Made by a program: the position numbers and the translations under genes. From DASQUK01 sp963717085 (GTDB lineage Bacteria; Actinomycetota; Acidimicrobiia; Acidimicrobiales; VFJN01), in assembly GCA_963717085.1 (NCBI GenBank), contig CAVQVM010000003.1:8133-72132 (forward strand): 64,000 nt of DNA, written 5' to 3'. Below, piece by piece: positions 38,265-51,233 of this stretch. The notes under the pieces were generated by a model, which was not told the DNA's origin, made no database searches, and saw only the letters and a program-made list of their open reading frames with translations. The first letter of the stretch is position 1; every line of letters begins with the position of its first letter.

Positions 38265-39850
38265 TCAGCCGAACGTGGTGAGGACCGGTACGGCGTCGCG
38301 GGCGAGGTCGGCGATCGAACCGGGCCAGAGACCGGCGCCGATCGTGACGATCACGCACGCGGTCAGGGCGATGGTGGCGCCGGCGGGGACGGCGATCCGT
38401 GGCGCGCCCGGCGCTCCCGGTTCGGCCGTCTCGGACATTTCGCCCGCTCCCACCGCCGCTGTGGCGGGGGGGTCGGCCATGTACATGCGCGCCGCGATCC
38501 GCAGGTAGACGAAGGCGGCGATCACGGCGCTGAGCATGGCCACGGCCGCCAGCCACGTCGAGCCGGCGTTGACGGCGGCGTTGATCACGTAGAACTTGGC
38601 GAAGAAACCCGACGTGAACGGCACGCCGGCCTGCGCGAACAGGAAGAGGGCCAGGACCAGGGCCAGGACCGGCCGCGACCGGGCGAGGCCCCGGTAGTCG
38701 TCGAGGCTGTGGTGGCCGTCGCCCCGGCGCCCCACCAACGTGATGATCCCGAACGTACCGGCGATCAGGAAGACGTACGTCGCCAGGTAGAACAGCGCAG
38801 CCTCGACCCCCTGGTCGGTGGCGGCCTGGACGCCGACCAGGATGAAGCCGGCGTGCGAGATCGAGCTGTACGCCATCATGCGCTTGACGTCGGTCTGGAC
38901 GACGGCGAGGACGGCGCCGACCAGCATGGTCGCCACCGCGACGGCGTAGATCAGCGGCTGCCAGTCGACGGCGTAGGCGGTGAAGGCGACGTCGAACACC
39001 CGCATGAGGCCGGCGAAGCCCGCCACCTTCACCCCCGACGCCATCCACGCCACCATCGGCGATGGTGCTCCCTGGTAGACGTCGGGCGTCCAGAAGTGGA
39101 ACGGCACCGCCGCCACCTTGAACCCCAACCCCACCAGCAGCAGCGCGAGCCCGGCGAGGATGAGACCGTCCTCGGTCAGCGCGGTGGTGCTGAACGTCTC
39201 GAGGATCGTCACCAGGTTGGTGGTGCCGGTGCCGCCGTAGATCATGGCGATGCCATAGAGGAAGAACGCCGACGAGAAGGCACCAAGGACGAAGTACTTC
39301 ATGCCCGCTTCCTGCGACGTCACGCGCCGCCGGTGCATCGCCGCCAGCACGTAGGCCGCCATCGACAGGACCTCGAGGCCGAGGAACAGCACGATCAGGT
39401 CGTTGGCGTGGGCCATGATCACGCCGCCGGTTGCCGACAGCAGCAACAGGACGTAGGCCTCGACGCCTTCGAGCTGCTCGCGCCGCAGGTAGTCGTCGAT
39501 GAACAGCGCCGCCAGCACCACGGCCGCACCGAGCAGGAACGTCACGAACGTGGAGAACCCGTCGACGCCGACTGACCCGGCGAGCGTCGAGAAGGGTCCC
39601 CGTTCGTCGTCCGTGACCTCGATCCACAGCGGGATGGCGGCGCCGATGGCGCCCAGCCCCACCAGGCAGGTGAAGATCGTGTAGCCGACGTTCGAGCGGC
39701 GGCTGGACACGAACGACGACGCCAGCATCAAGGCCAGCGCGCCGCCGACGAGCACCAGCATCGGGGCGACCGCGCCCCAGTCGACGCCGGGTCGCTCGAT
39801 CGGCAGGGGATCGACCGGCAGGGGCTGGGCGAGCGATCCCAGGACGCCGA

Positions 39851-39854
<4 letters not shown>
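38265..39854 (-). CDS. nuoN: NADH-quinone oxidoreductase subunit N, operon 2
   Basis: 529-residue antiporter-like complex I subunit, motif FWTPDVYQGAPSPMVAWMAS followed by the Lys of GVKVAG. It overlaps nuoM by 4 bp. It is clearly diverged from the operon 1 copy, so the two operons are not a recent duplication. Confidence 0.93.
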
Positions 39855-43536
<3,682 letters not shown>

Positions 43537-43543
43537 GGCGGGT

Positions 43544-43861
43544 TCAACCCTCCAGGATCGCGACGTCGTCGGCGGTGGCGCCCGGGCGCTTGCGCAGCAG
43601 GGCGACGATGATGGCCAGTCCCACCACGACCTCGGCCGCGGCCACCACGAGAACGAACACCACGATCGACAGCCCCCCTGTGTCGCGCACCATGCGCGAG
43701 AACGTGACGAAGGTGAGGGTCACGGCGTTGAGCATCAGCTCGACGCACATGACCATCACCAGTGGATTGCGGCGGATCAGCAGGCCGAAGGTGCCGATCG
43801 AGAACAGCGCCGCGCCCAGGATCAGGTACCACGCCGGAGTGACCTCGATGGCGACTGTCAC
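43544..43861 (-). CDS. nuoK: NADH-quinone oxidoreductase subunit K, operon 2
   Basis: 105-residue three-helix subunit; both coupling Glu residues are present (MCVELMLNAVTLTFVTF and VAAAEVVVGLAIIVALL). GTG at 43861 overlaps the nuoJ TGA (GTGA). Confidence 0.94.
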   Translation of the reverse strand: MTVAIEVTPAWYLILGAALFSIGTFGLLIRRNPLVMVMCVELMLNAVTLTFVTFSRMVRDTGGLSIVVFVLVVAAAEVVVGLAIIVALLRKRPGATADDVAILEG

Positions 43862-44547
43862 GAGCCCATCTCCTGGGCGGAGGCGGGCTCGGCCGCGGGC
43901 TCGGGCTCGGTGGCGCCCGGGACGGCGCCGTTGCGCGCGCCGTCGGTGTGGGCGGCACGGGCCTCGGCCCTGGCGATCCGCTCGGTGATCTCGGCTTGGC
44001 GCTCTGCCTGGCCCGGATCGACGATCTCCTCCTCCCGCCGCACCCGCCGGGCGAGCAGCACTGCGCCCACCACCGCGACCACCAGCAGGACGGACGTGAT
44101 CTCGAAGGCGTAGAGGTAGCGGGTGAACAGCGCCTCGCCCAGCTGATTGATGTCGGGAGCGGTCTCGTCGAGCTCGCCGACCACCCCCGTCGCCTCCCAA
44201 CCCGTGCTGGCCAGTGTGACCAGCACCAGGCCTAGGACTCCCAGGGCCACCACCGCGGCTGTGACCCGCTGGCCTCCGCCCAGCGGTTCCACGCGCAGGT
44301 TGTCGGTCCGGTCGACGCCCAACAGCATGATCACGAACAGGAACAGGACGACGATGGCGCCGGCGTAGACGATGACCTGGACCGCGGCCAGGAAGTTGGC
44401 CTCCTGGGCAACGAACAGCACGGCGATGCCGAACAGCGTCCCCACCAGGGACAGTGCCGCGTGCACGGGGCTGCTGCTGGCCACGACGCCGATGGCCCCG
44501 GCCAGGCAGGCGGCGCCTGCGACGGCGAAGACCACGAGCTCGATCAT
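43858..44547 (-). CDS. nuoJ: NADH-quinone oxidoreductase subunit J, operon 2
   Basis: 229-residue five-helix subunit with VQVIVYAGAIVVLFLFVIML. A charged Ala/Glu-rich cytoplasmic tail of about 60 residues follows the last helix; NuoJ of operon 1 lacks it. The ATG at 44547 overlaps the nuoI stop by 4 bp. Confidence 0.92.
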   Translation of the reverse strand: MIELVVFAVAGAACLAGAIGVVASSSPVHAALSLVGTLFGIAVLFVAQEANFLAAVQVIVYAGAIVVLFLFVIMLLGVDRTDNLRVEPLGGGQRVTAAVVALGVLGLVLVTLASTGWEATGVVGELDETAPDINQLGEALFTRYLYAFEITSVLLVVAVVGAVLLARRVRREEEIVDPGQAERQAEITERIARAEARAAHTDGARNGAVPGATEPEPAAEPASAQEMGS

Positions 44548-45374
44548 CGCTGGCCCTCGCCGTGCACGTCGCCCTCGCCGTGCGCGTCACCCTCGCCGTG
44601 CACGTCGCCCTCGCCCTGCGCGTCGCCCTCGGGGATCTCCTTGCCCTGGCGGGCGTCGGTGGGCTCGCCGACGTGGCCGAGGTCCTCGATGGGCGTGTCG
44701 ACTGGGTGGCCGCCCGGCTCGCCTGGGTGGCTCAGGATGACATCGGCCTCGTGGGCGTCGGCCTCGCTCTCCGGGCGCGACTGGCCGACCTCCGGAGGGC
44801 GTACACCGAAGCCCAGCTCGCCCGACCACGCGACCCGGCCCTCGTAGGCCGCCGCTCCCGACGGGGACGTCGCCCGCACCCAGGCCGAGGTGTGGGGCAC
44901 GATCGCGTCGGCGTCGGTCCAGTCCTCCCAGGGAAGCTGCTGGGGCTTGCCGTCGTCGTCGACCATCAACTCGGCCTTCGTGTAGATGGCGTCCTGGCGA
45001 TTGCTGAAGCTGAACTCGAACAGCTTCGTCTCGGTGATCGCCTCCGTTGGGCACGCCTCCACGCACAGGTCGCAGTGGATGCAGCGCAGGTAGTTGATCT
45101 CGTAGATGTAGCCGTAGCGCTCGCCGGGCGAGACGGGATCCTCCGGCGGATTGTCGGCGCCGCGCACGTAGATGCACCGGGCTGGGCACACACCGGCGCA
45201 CAGCTCGCAACCGATGCATTTCTCCATCCCGTCCTCGTAGCGGTTGAGGACATGGCGCCCATGGAGGCGGGAGGGCTTGGCGCGCTTGCCACCCTTGTCC
45301 TTGACGTAGTCCTTGGTGAGCCGCTCCTCGAACAGCTTGCGGAACGTGACCTTGAACCCGTCTAGGTAGCCCAC
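44544..45374 (-). CDS. nuoI: NADH-quinone oxidoreductase subunit I, operon 2
   Basis: 276 residues with both [4Fe-4S] motifs, CIGCELCAGVCP and CIHCDLCVEACP. The conserved domain ends near residue 180. The remainder is a hydrophilic extension ending in tandem hexapeptides of the type EGDVHG encoded by 18-bp DNA repeats. GTG at 45374 abuts the left end of a 168-bp inverted-repeat element. Confidence 0.93.
   Translation of the reverse strand: MGYLDGFKVTFRKLFEERLTKDYVKDKGGKRAKPSRLHGRHVLNRYEDGMEKCIGCELCAGVCPARCIYVRGADNPPEDPVSPGERYGYIYEINYLRCIHCDLCVEACPTEAITETKLFEFSFSNRQDAIYTKAELMVDDDGKPQQLPWEDWTDADAIVPHTSAWVRATSPSGAAAYEGRVAWSGELGFGVRPPEVGQSRPESEADAHEADVILSHPGEPGGHPVDTPIEDLGHVGEPTDARQGKEIPEGDAQGEGDVHGEGDAHGEGDVHGEGQR
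44554..44625. repeat. Four tandem 18-bp repeats in the nuoI2 tail
   Basis: Units CCCTCGCCGTGCACGTCG at 44554, 44572, 44590 and 44608 with one to three changes each. They encode repeated Gly-Glu-Gly-Asp-(Val/Ala)-His. Confidence 0.9.
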
Positions 45375-45541
45375 TAGTGCTGCCTCCCGTGACTGGCGTG
45401 CGTGAATCGCCGAGTCAGCGGCGGCGCTGGCAAGGACGCAGGACGAAGGCGCACACCCTGCGGTGCGGCGAGGACGAGGACACCGCCACCGGCGTCGCTG
45501 GCCAGTGAGGCATGTGCGACAGTCGCGGGAGGTAGCACTAG
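45374..45541. repeat. 168-bp element with 22-bp terminal inverted repeats (MITE-like)
   Basis: Left arm CTAGTGCTGCCTCCCGTGAC (45374 on) and right arm ending 45541 match as an inverted repeat at 20 of 22 positions; both ends are CTAG. The element exactly fills the gap between nuoH2 and nuoI2, supplying the nuoH2 TAG stop and one base of the nuoI2 start region. It has no coding capacity. Confidence 0.82.
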
Positions 45542-46770
45542 ACGATCACTTCCTCCGACGGGGACTCCTCGCGGCGTTGGGCGATGGCGATGGCGCCGGC
45601 CAGGCCCATGTACCCGGCCACCAGCGCGACGAACGACACGCCCACCACGGCTGCCATGTTCCAGTCGGCGTCGCGGCCGATGTTGATGGCCCCGAGCAGC
45701 AGCACCCAGCCGAGCGCTAGCGGGATGAGCGCCTTCCAGCCCAGGTTCATGAGCTGGTCGTAGCGGAAGCGCGGCAGCGTGGCACGGATCCACACCTGGA
45801 CGAACAGGAACACGAGCAACTTCGCCGAGAACCAGATCAACCCCCACAGCCAGCCCGGCAGCACGTCGAACGTTGGCCCGGCCGGGCCGCCGAAGAACAG
45901 CACGACCATGATCGCCGACATCGTGATCGTGTTCATGAACTCGGCCAGGTAGAAGAGCGCGAAGCGGAACGACGAGTACTCGGTGTGGAAGCCGCCCACC
46001 AGCTCCTGCTCTGCCTCCACCAGGTCGAACGGGGGTCGGTTGAGCTCCGCGGTGCCGGCGATGAAGAAGATCACGAACGGCACCAGCCCGGTGGCGATGA
46101 CGTTCCAGCGAGGGATCGGGATCGCGCCGAACAGGTCGTAGCCGTTGCCCGCCTGCGTGGCCACGATCTCGTGCGTCGACAGCGACCCGGCCAGCATGAC
46201 CACCGTGACGGTGGCCAGGCCGAGGGCGGCCTCGTAGCTGACCATCTGGGCCGCGCCCCGCACCGATCCGAGGAGCGGGTACTTCGACCCCGACGACCAG
46301 CCGGCCAGCATCACGCCGTAGATGGCGATCGACGACATGGCCAGGATCAGCAACACGCCGATCGGCGGGTCGGCCAGCTGGAGATAGGTGTCGTGCCCGA
46401 ACAGGCTCACGACCCCTTCCTGATCACCGTCGAACGCGCCGGCGATGGGGATGACAGAGAATGTGACGAACGCCGGCACCGCTGACAGGAACGGCGCCAG
46501 TATGAACACCCGGCGGTCGGCTTTGTCGGGGATGTTGTCCTCCTTGAGGAGCAACTTCATCCCATCGGCCAACGTCTGGAGGATCCCCCATGGCCCCGCC
46601 TTGTTGGGCCCGATGCGGTTCTGCAGGTCACCGAGGATCTTCCGCTCGAACCAGATCATCAAGATGACGGACCCGAGCAGCAGCCCGAACGCCACCACCG
46701 ACTTGAGCACGACGATGAGGAACTCGGCGAGCCCGATGCCGCCCTCCAACAGCGGATCGAGGGCAATCAT
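45538..46770 (-). CDS. nuoH: NADH-quinone oxidoreductase subunit H, operon 2
   Basis: 410-residue quinone-channel subunit with NRIGPNKAGPWGILQTLADG, and the acidic loop ELNRPPFDLVEAEQELVGGF followed by HTEYSSFRFA. It is longer than NuoH of operon 1 by about 70 residues, mostly an extra C-terminal membrane segment and tail. ATG at 46770; upstream open frame to 47028 lies in repeat DNA and is not coding. Confidence 0.94.
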   Translation of the reverse strand: MIALDPLLEGGIGLAEFLIVVLKSVVAFGLLLGSVILMIWFERKILGDLQNRIGPNKAGPWGILQTLADGMKLLLKEDNIPDKADRRVFILAPFLSAVPAFVTFSVIPIAGAFDGDQEGVVSLFGHDTYLQLADPPIGVLLILAMSSIAIYGVMLAGWSSGSKYPLLGSVRGAAQMVSYEAALGLATVTVVMLAGSLSTHEIVATQAGNGYDLFGAIPIPRWNVIATGLVPFVIFFIAGTAELNRPPFDLVEAEQELVGGFHTEYSSFRFALFYLAEFMNTITMSAIMVVLFFGGPAGPTFDVLPGWLWGLIWFSAKLLVFLFVQVWIRATLPRFRYDQLMNLGWKALIPLALGWVLLLGAINIGRDADWNMAAVVGVSFVALVAGYMGLAGAIAIAQRREESPSEEVIV

Positions 46771-47098
46771 GAAGGCACCTCGACTCGGCCGTAGGCCGAG
46801 GCCATAGACCGCTTTCGGCGGAGGGCGGGTAGCGAGCGGGTGGCGCTGAGGATGCGGGGGCGCTCGAGGCGCTGTTGCGCCGAAGGCGGCCAGGGCCCGA
46901 GCGGCCCGGCGGCGAAGCCGCCGAGAGCGGGAGACACGGCGTCGGAGCCCCGCACCGCAGGCGACAGGACCACGCGATGGAGCCCGAAGGGCGAGCGAGC
47001 CAGGAACACAGTGCGGTTCTCGCCGCAAAGCGGCGATCGCTCATTGGCGGGCCGCAGGCACGCCGATGAGCGGAGGGGCGCGGACGGGCGAAGCCAGC
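46771..47098. repeat. Dispersed repeat, copy R4, between nuoG and nuoH2
   Basis: This 328-bp gap holds no gene. From the nuoH side it begins ACCTCGACTCGGCCGTAGG with stem CTCGGCC (46784-46790) / GGCCGAG (46794-46800), as at the first nuoH. Then come AGCGGGTGGCGCTGAGGATG, hairpin 2 (GGCGC-TGTT-GCGCC, 46868-46881), hairpin 1 (GGCGGC-GAA-GCCGCC, 46908-46922) and the GGCGTCGGAGCCCCGCACCG tail. From about 47000 to 47098 I see nothing specific. Confidence 0.8.
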
Positions 47099-49648
47099 TC
47101 ATGGCCGCTCGACCCGCACGTCGGTGACCGGGGCGTTGGCGTCGATCAGGACATTGGCCCGCCCGCCGGCCTTGTTGGCGTCGAGCACGGCCACGCCCCG
47201 GGGCACGGCCGGGTCGGGCCGGGCCGCCACCGTCACGTGGCCGCGGCTGGACGTGAGGCGCACGTCGTCGCCGGGGACGATGCCGAGCCGATCGAAGTCC
47301 TGAGGATGCAGCCGCAGCGTCGCCCGCTCGGCAAGGCCGGCCAGCGACGGCGAGTGTTGCACCAGCGTGCCCCGGTCGTAGAGCTTCCGGCGGACCACCA
47401 GCCGCAGCGAGTAGGCGTCCAGCAGCGGCGGATCGATCACCCGCCAGTCGGGTAACGAGACGCCCACGATTCCTGCCGCGGGATCGGTGGCCCCGGCAAC
47501 CGATTCCGCGGCAGGTTCGTCCACGGTCTCATCCTCGGTCTCGCCCTTGGTCTCGTCCGCGGTCCCGTCGGTGGTCTCGCCTGCCGTCTCGCCGTTGCTC
47601 CGCGAGGGCAGGGAGACCAGCACGCCGTCCGCACCGCCGGGAGCCGCCAGGTCGTGAAGCAGCCCCGCGAACGCCGGGGCGACCCTCTCGATCTCCTCGC
47701 CGATCTGCTCGGTCGACTCGAGTCCCAGGTCGGCGCCCAGCCGGTACGCCAGCTCGGCGGCGATCGCCCAGTCGGGTTGGGCGGTACCGGGGGGCGTGAC
47801 GATCCGGGCCAGGGTCGAGACGCGTCCCTCGAGGTTGGTCGTGGTCCCGTCGACCTCCGCATACCCGGCGGCGGGCATGACCACGTCCGCCTGCCTGACC
47901 GACTCGGTGAGGAACTGGTCGCAGGCGATCACCGTTCGGCCCCCGGCGACGCCGCGTTCGGCGAGGTCGCGATCCGGAAAGTCCGCCAGTGGATCCGCGC
48001 CGAGCAACACGAGCGTGTCGATCTTGCCCTCCGACGCCGCGCGCAGGATCCCGGCGGCGTCGAGGCCCTTGGCCTCCGGGACGGTGGGCCAGTGGCCGGC
48101 GAACCAGCTGCGACCGGCCTGGAGCGTGACCCGCCCCGGCAGGACACCGGGCGCCATGCCCAGCTCGAGGGCGCCGCGCACGTTGGCCCGCCGCAGCGCC
48201 GACAGGAACCGGACGTGCGGATGCGCCTCGTGGACGAGGTTGGCGGCGGCGGCGATGGACCTGGCGCCCTCGGCCGGGTTGGCCCGGCCGAGCACGACCG
48301 TGACCGGCCGTTCGGCCAGCAGCGACGCCGCCGCCACGATGGCCTCCGGTGCCACGCCGGCCACCTCTTCGTCGGCGTCGGTTGGCGCCAGGAGGGCCCG
48401 CATGAGGGCCAGCGCGTGGCCCGGCTGATAGCGCAGCGTGTGGGTCGCGAGCGCGGTCGTGCCGGTCTCCGTCGCCGCCAGCTCGACGATCTTGACGTCG
48501 TCGTTGAGCACCGCGTGGCGCAGCCGCAGGAACAGCACCGGCAGCTCTTCCTTGGGGTCGGGCCCCAGCAGCAGCACCGCGCCGCCGGGCCGGCAGGCGT
48601 CGTCGATGGTGGCCGGAGGCAGACCGAGCACGGCCTCGGCCGGCAGGCCATCGCCCAGCTGAGCGTCGACGTTGTCCGACCCGATGATGCCCTTGGCGAG
48701 CTTCACCCAGGCGTAGGCGTTCTCGTTCGTGAGCCGGGAGCCCCCGAGCACCGCGAGCCCTCCGGGCCCGCTCCGCTCCAGTCCCTCCTGGATCGCTGCC
48801 GCGGCCCGCCGGACTGCGTCGTTCCACGTGGCGGGCTTGAGCAACAGGCCCTCGTCCCGTACCAGCGGGCCCGCCAGCCGCTCCGACGAGCTGACCGCCT
48901 CGAAGTCGAAGCGCCCCTTGTCGCAGAGCCACCCCCAGTTGACGGCGTCGACGTCGACCCCCAGGTAGCGCAACACCTGGTTGCGGCTCGACTGGATCAC
49001 CACCCGGCAGCCGACGGAGCAGCTGGTGCAGGTCGACTCGACCTGTTCGAGGTCCCAGGGCCGGGCCTTGAAGCGGTAGGGCGTGGCGGTCAGCGCCCCC
49101 ACCGGGCAGATCTGCACGGTGTTGCCGCTGAAGTAGCTGGAGAAGGGATCCCCGGGGAATGTGTTGACCTGGGTCTCGTTGCCCCGGTCAATGAAGCTGA
49201 TCAGCGGGTCGCCGGCCACCTCGGCGGCGAACCGGGTGCAGCGGTCGCACAAGATGCAGCGCTCGCGGTCGAGCATCACCAGGTCGCTGATCGGGATGGG
49301 CTTCTCGAAGTGGCGCTTCTCCTCGAGGAAGCGGCTCTCGCCCGGCCCGTGCGACATGGTCTGGTCCTGCAGGGGACACTCGCCGCCCTTGTCGCACACC
49401 GGGCAGTCGAGCGGGTGGTTCACCAGCAGGAACTCCAGCACGCCCTCCTGCGCCTTGCGCGTAGCCGGTGACCCCGTGGCGACGGTCATGCCGTCGGAGC
49501 ACTCGATCATGCACGCAGGCTGGAGCGCGGCGCCGCGCCCCGTGTCGATGTCGACGATGCACATGCGGCACATCCCCACCGACCGCATCCGGGGGTGGTA
49601 GCAGAACCGGGGGATGTAGATGCCGTTGCGCTCGGCGGCGTCGATCAC
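47099..49648 (-). CDS. nuoG: NADH-quinone oxidoreductase subunit G (start uncertain)
   Basis: Large Fe-S subunit of the NADH module, at least 849 residues. Motifs in order: [2Fe-2S] CYHPRMRSVGMCRMC, N3 ligand set HPLDCPVCDKGGEC, CILCDRC with CPVGAL, CTSCSVGC plus a distal Cys (N7-type), then the molybdopterin-oxidoreductase-like domain. GTG at 49648 is the only normal start in this frame, but it cuts off the first beta-strand (VTVAVDGRTITAAKGELVID) encoded just upstream. The natural start is probably the GTG at 49742 overlapping the nuoF TGA, which is one base out of frame. A Glu/Thr-rich linker lies near residues 680-710. Confidence 0.9.
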   Translation of the reverse strand: MIDAAERNGIYIPRFCYHPRMRSVGMCRMCIVDIDTGRGAALQPACMIECSDGMTVATGSPATRKAQEGVLEFLLVNHPLDCPVCDKGGECPLQDQTMSHGPGESRFLEEKRHFEKPIPISDLVMLDRERCILCDRCTRFAAEVAGDPLISFIDRGNETQVNTFPGDPFSSYFSGNTVQICPVGALTATPYRFKARPWDLEQVESTCTSCSVGCRVVIQSSRNQVLRYLGVDVDAVNWGWLCDKGRFDFEAVSSSERLAGPLVRDEGLLLKPATWNDAVRRAAAAIQEGLERSGPGGLAVLGGSRLTNENAYAWVKLAKGIIGSDNVDAQLGDGLPAEAVLGLPPATIDDACRPGGAVLLLGPDPKEELPVLFLRLRHAVLNDDVKIVELAATETGTTALATHTLRYQPGHALALMRALLAPTDADEEVAGVAPEAIVAAASLLAERPVTVVLGRANPAEGARSIAAAANLVHEAHPHVRFLSALRRANVRGALELGMAPGVLPGRVTLQAGRSWFAGHWPTVPEAKGLDAAGILRAASEGKIDTLVLLGADPLADFPDRDLAERGVAGGRTVIACDQFLTESVRQADVVMPAAGYAEVDGTTTNLEGRVSTLARIVTPPGTAQPDWAIAAELAYRLGADLGLESTEQIGEEIERVAPAFAGLLHDLAAPGGADGVLVSLPSRSNGETAGETTDGTADETKGETEDETVDEPAAESVAGATDPAAGIVGVSLPDWRVIDPPLLDAYSLRLVVRRKLYDRGTLVQHSPSLAGLAERATLRLHPQDFDRLGIVPGDDVRLTSSRGHVTVAARPDPAVPRGVAVLDANKAGGRANVLIDANAPVTDVRVERP

Positions 49649-49738
49649 CAGCTCCCCCTTGGCGGCTGTGATCGTGCGCCCGTCGACGGCGACGGTGACG
49701 CCGGGCGGCGCGCTCTCGGGCAGCGTCGGTGGTGTCCG

Positions 49739-51109
49739 TCACTGGCTTGCCCCGACGGCCGGAGGCGTCGACAGGTAGGCCTTGCCATGGACCGGGACCG
49801 TGATCTCCCCGCCGCCGCAGTAGGCGAAGAACTCGTCTCGGAAGCGCATCACCGCCGAGGCGATGGGCGACACCGCAGAGGGTCCGAGTGGGCAGATCGT
49901 GGTCTGCTTGGGTGGCCAGGTGATCTGCGGGCTGATGTTGTCGCAGATGTCGAGCAGCTTGTCGACGTCGCTGGGCCGGCCGTAGCCGTCGAGCATGCGG
50001 CGCAGGATCCGCTCGAGCCAGGTGGCGCCCTCGCGGCACGGCGTGCACTTGCCGCACGACTCGCGGGCGAAGAACCGCACGATGCGCCACGCGGCCTTGA
50101 CGACGTCGGTCGTCTCGTCCATCACCACGATGGCGCCGGAACCGAGCATCGACCCGGCGGCGCCGACCGCACCGGTCTCGAGCGGCAGGTCGAGGTGCTC
50201 CTCGAAGAACCACGGCGCCGACACCCCACCGGGGATGAACGCCTTGAGCCGGTTGTCGTGACGGATGCCGTCGCCGTAGTGCTCGCCGTAGAGGAGCTCC
50301 CGGAAGGTGGTGGTCCCGAACTCGACCTCGTACACCCCGGGCCGGTTGACGTGTCCCGACACCGTGAACAAGCGGGTCCCTAGGCTCTTGTCGACCCCGA
50401 GCGCGGCGAACGCGGCGCCGCCGTTGTTGACGATCCACGGCAGGTTGGCCAGCGTCTCGATGTTGTTGACGACGGTCGGCTGCATGTAGAGGCCCTTGGC
50501 CGCCGGGAAGTACGGCGGCTTGAGGCGAGGCATCCCCCGGTAGCCCTCGAGCGACTCGATGAGTGCCGTCTCCTCGCCCACGATGTAGGCGCCGGCGCCC
50601 CAGTGCAGGATCACGTCGACGGAGAAGTCCTCGTTGCCCAGGATGTTCCGACCGATGTAGCCGGCGGCGTAGGCGTCGTTGAGCGCCTGGGCGATGCGCT
50701 CCTGCGCCAACGCCATCTCGCCCCGCACATAGAGGAAGGCCTGCGCGGCACCGATGGCGTAGCAGGTGATCAGCACCCCCTCGATGAGGAGGTGCGGATC
50801 GCGCTCCATGATGATGCGGTCCTTGTAGGTGCCCGGCTCGGACTCGTCGCCGTTGACGACCAGGTAGCGGGGGAACACGCCCGGCGGGACGAAGCCCCAC
50901 TTCACGCCGGCGGGAAAGCCCGCACCACCGCGGCCCAGCAGGCTGGCCGCCTTGACCTCCTCGGTGACCTCGTCGGGGGTCATGGCGGACAGCGCCCGCC
51001 GGAGCCCCTCGTAGCCGCCGGTGTCGAGGTAGCGCTCGAGCGTGTGGCCGTCGGCGAGGTCCCAGCGGGTGCCGAGGATGGTCGGGACGGGCGTGGCTTC
51101 GTCGGTCAT
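49739..51109 (-). CDS. nuoF: NADH-quinone oxidoreductase subunit F
   Basis: 456-residue NADH- and FMN-binding subunit. Glycine-rich GRGGAGFPAGVKWGF, VNGDESEPGTYKD, and the [4Fe-4S] N3 ligands ESCGKCTPCREG with a later CPLG are all present. ATG at 51109. With NuoE and NuoG it forms the NADH-oxidising module, encoded only in operon 2. Confidence 0.95.
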   Translation of the reverse strand: MTDEATPVPTILGTRWDLADGHTLERYLDTGGYEGLRRALSAMTPDEVTEEVKAASLLGRGGAGFPAGVKWGFVPPGVFPRYLVVNGDESEPGTYKDRIIMERDPHLLIEGVLITCYAIGAAQAFLYVRGEMALAQERIAQALNDAYAAGYIGRNILGNEDFSVDVILHWGAGAYIVGEETALIESLEGYRGMPRLKPPYFPAAKGLYMQPTVVNNIETLANLPWIVNNGGAAFAALGVDKSLGTRLFTVSGHVNRPGVYEVEFGTTTFRELLYGEHYGDGIRHDNRLKAFIPGGVSAPWFFEEHLDLPLETGAVGAAGSMLGSGAIVVMDETTDVVKAAWRIVRFFARESCGKCTPCREGATWLERILRRMLDGYGRPSDVDKLLDICDNISPQITWPPKQTTICPLGPSAVSPIASAVMRFRDEFFAYCGGGEITVPVHGKAYLSTPPAVGASQ

Positions 51110-51133
51110 CGCCCCCCCAGCCCAGCCGGCAAC

Positions 51134-51203
51134 GCGAGGCAATGACGAACGGTGGCGGCAGGGCGAGGCACAGGCGAACGGTTGGCGACGGACATTGCCT
51201 CGC
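51134..51203. repeat. Inverted repeat in the nuoE-nuoF gap
   Basis: GCGAGGCAATG (51134-51144) is exactly complementary to CATTGCCTCGC (51193-51203). Further partial copies are GGCGAGGCA (51162-51170) and CCATTGCCTCGGG (51221-51233), so alternative pairings are possible in the nuoE-nuoF transcript. Confidence 0.7.
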
Positions 51204-51233
51204 CCTCATCGGACCGATAGCCATTGCCTCGGG

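Noticed and set aside
44549..44632. Possible CRISPR or VNTR array
   Set aside because: The units are contiguous 18-mers without spacers inside the nuoI2 coding region. No repeat-spacer array or cas gene is present anywhere in the window.
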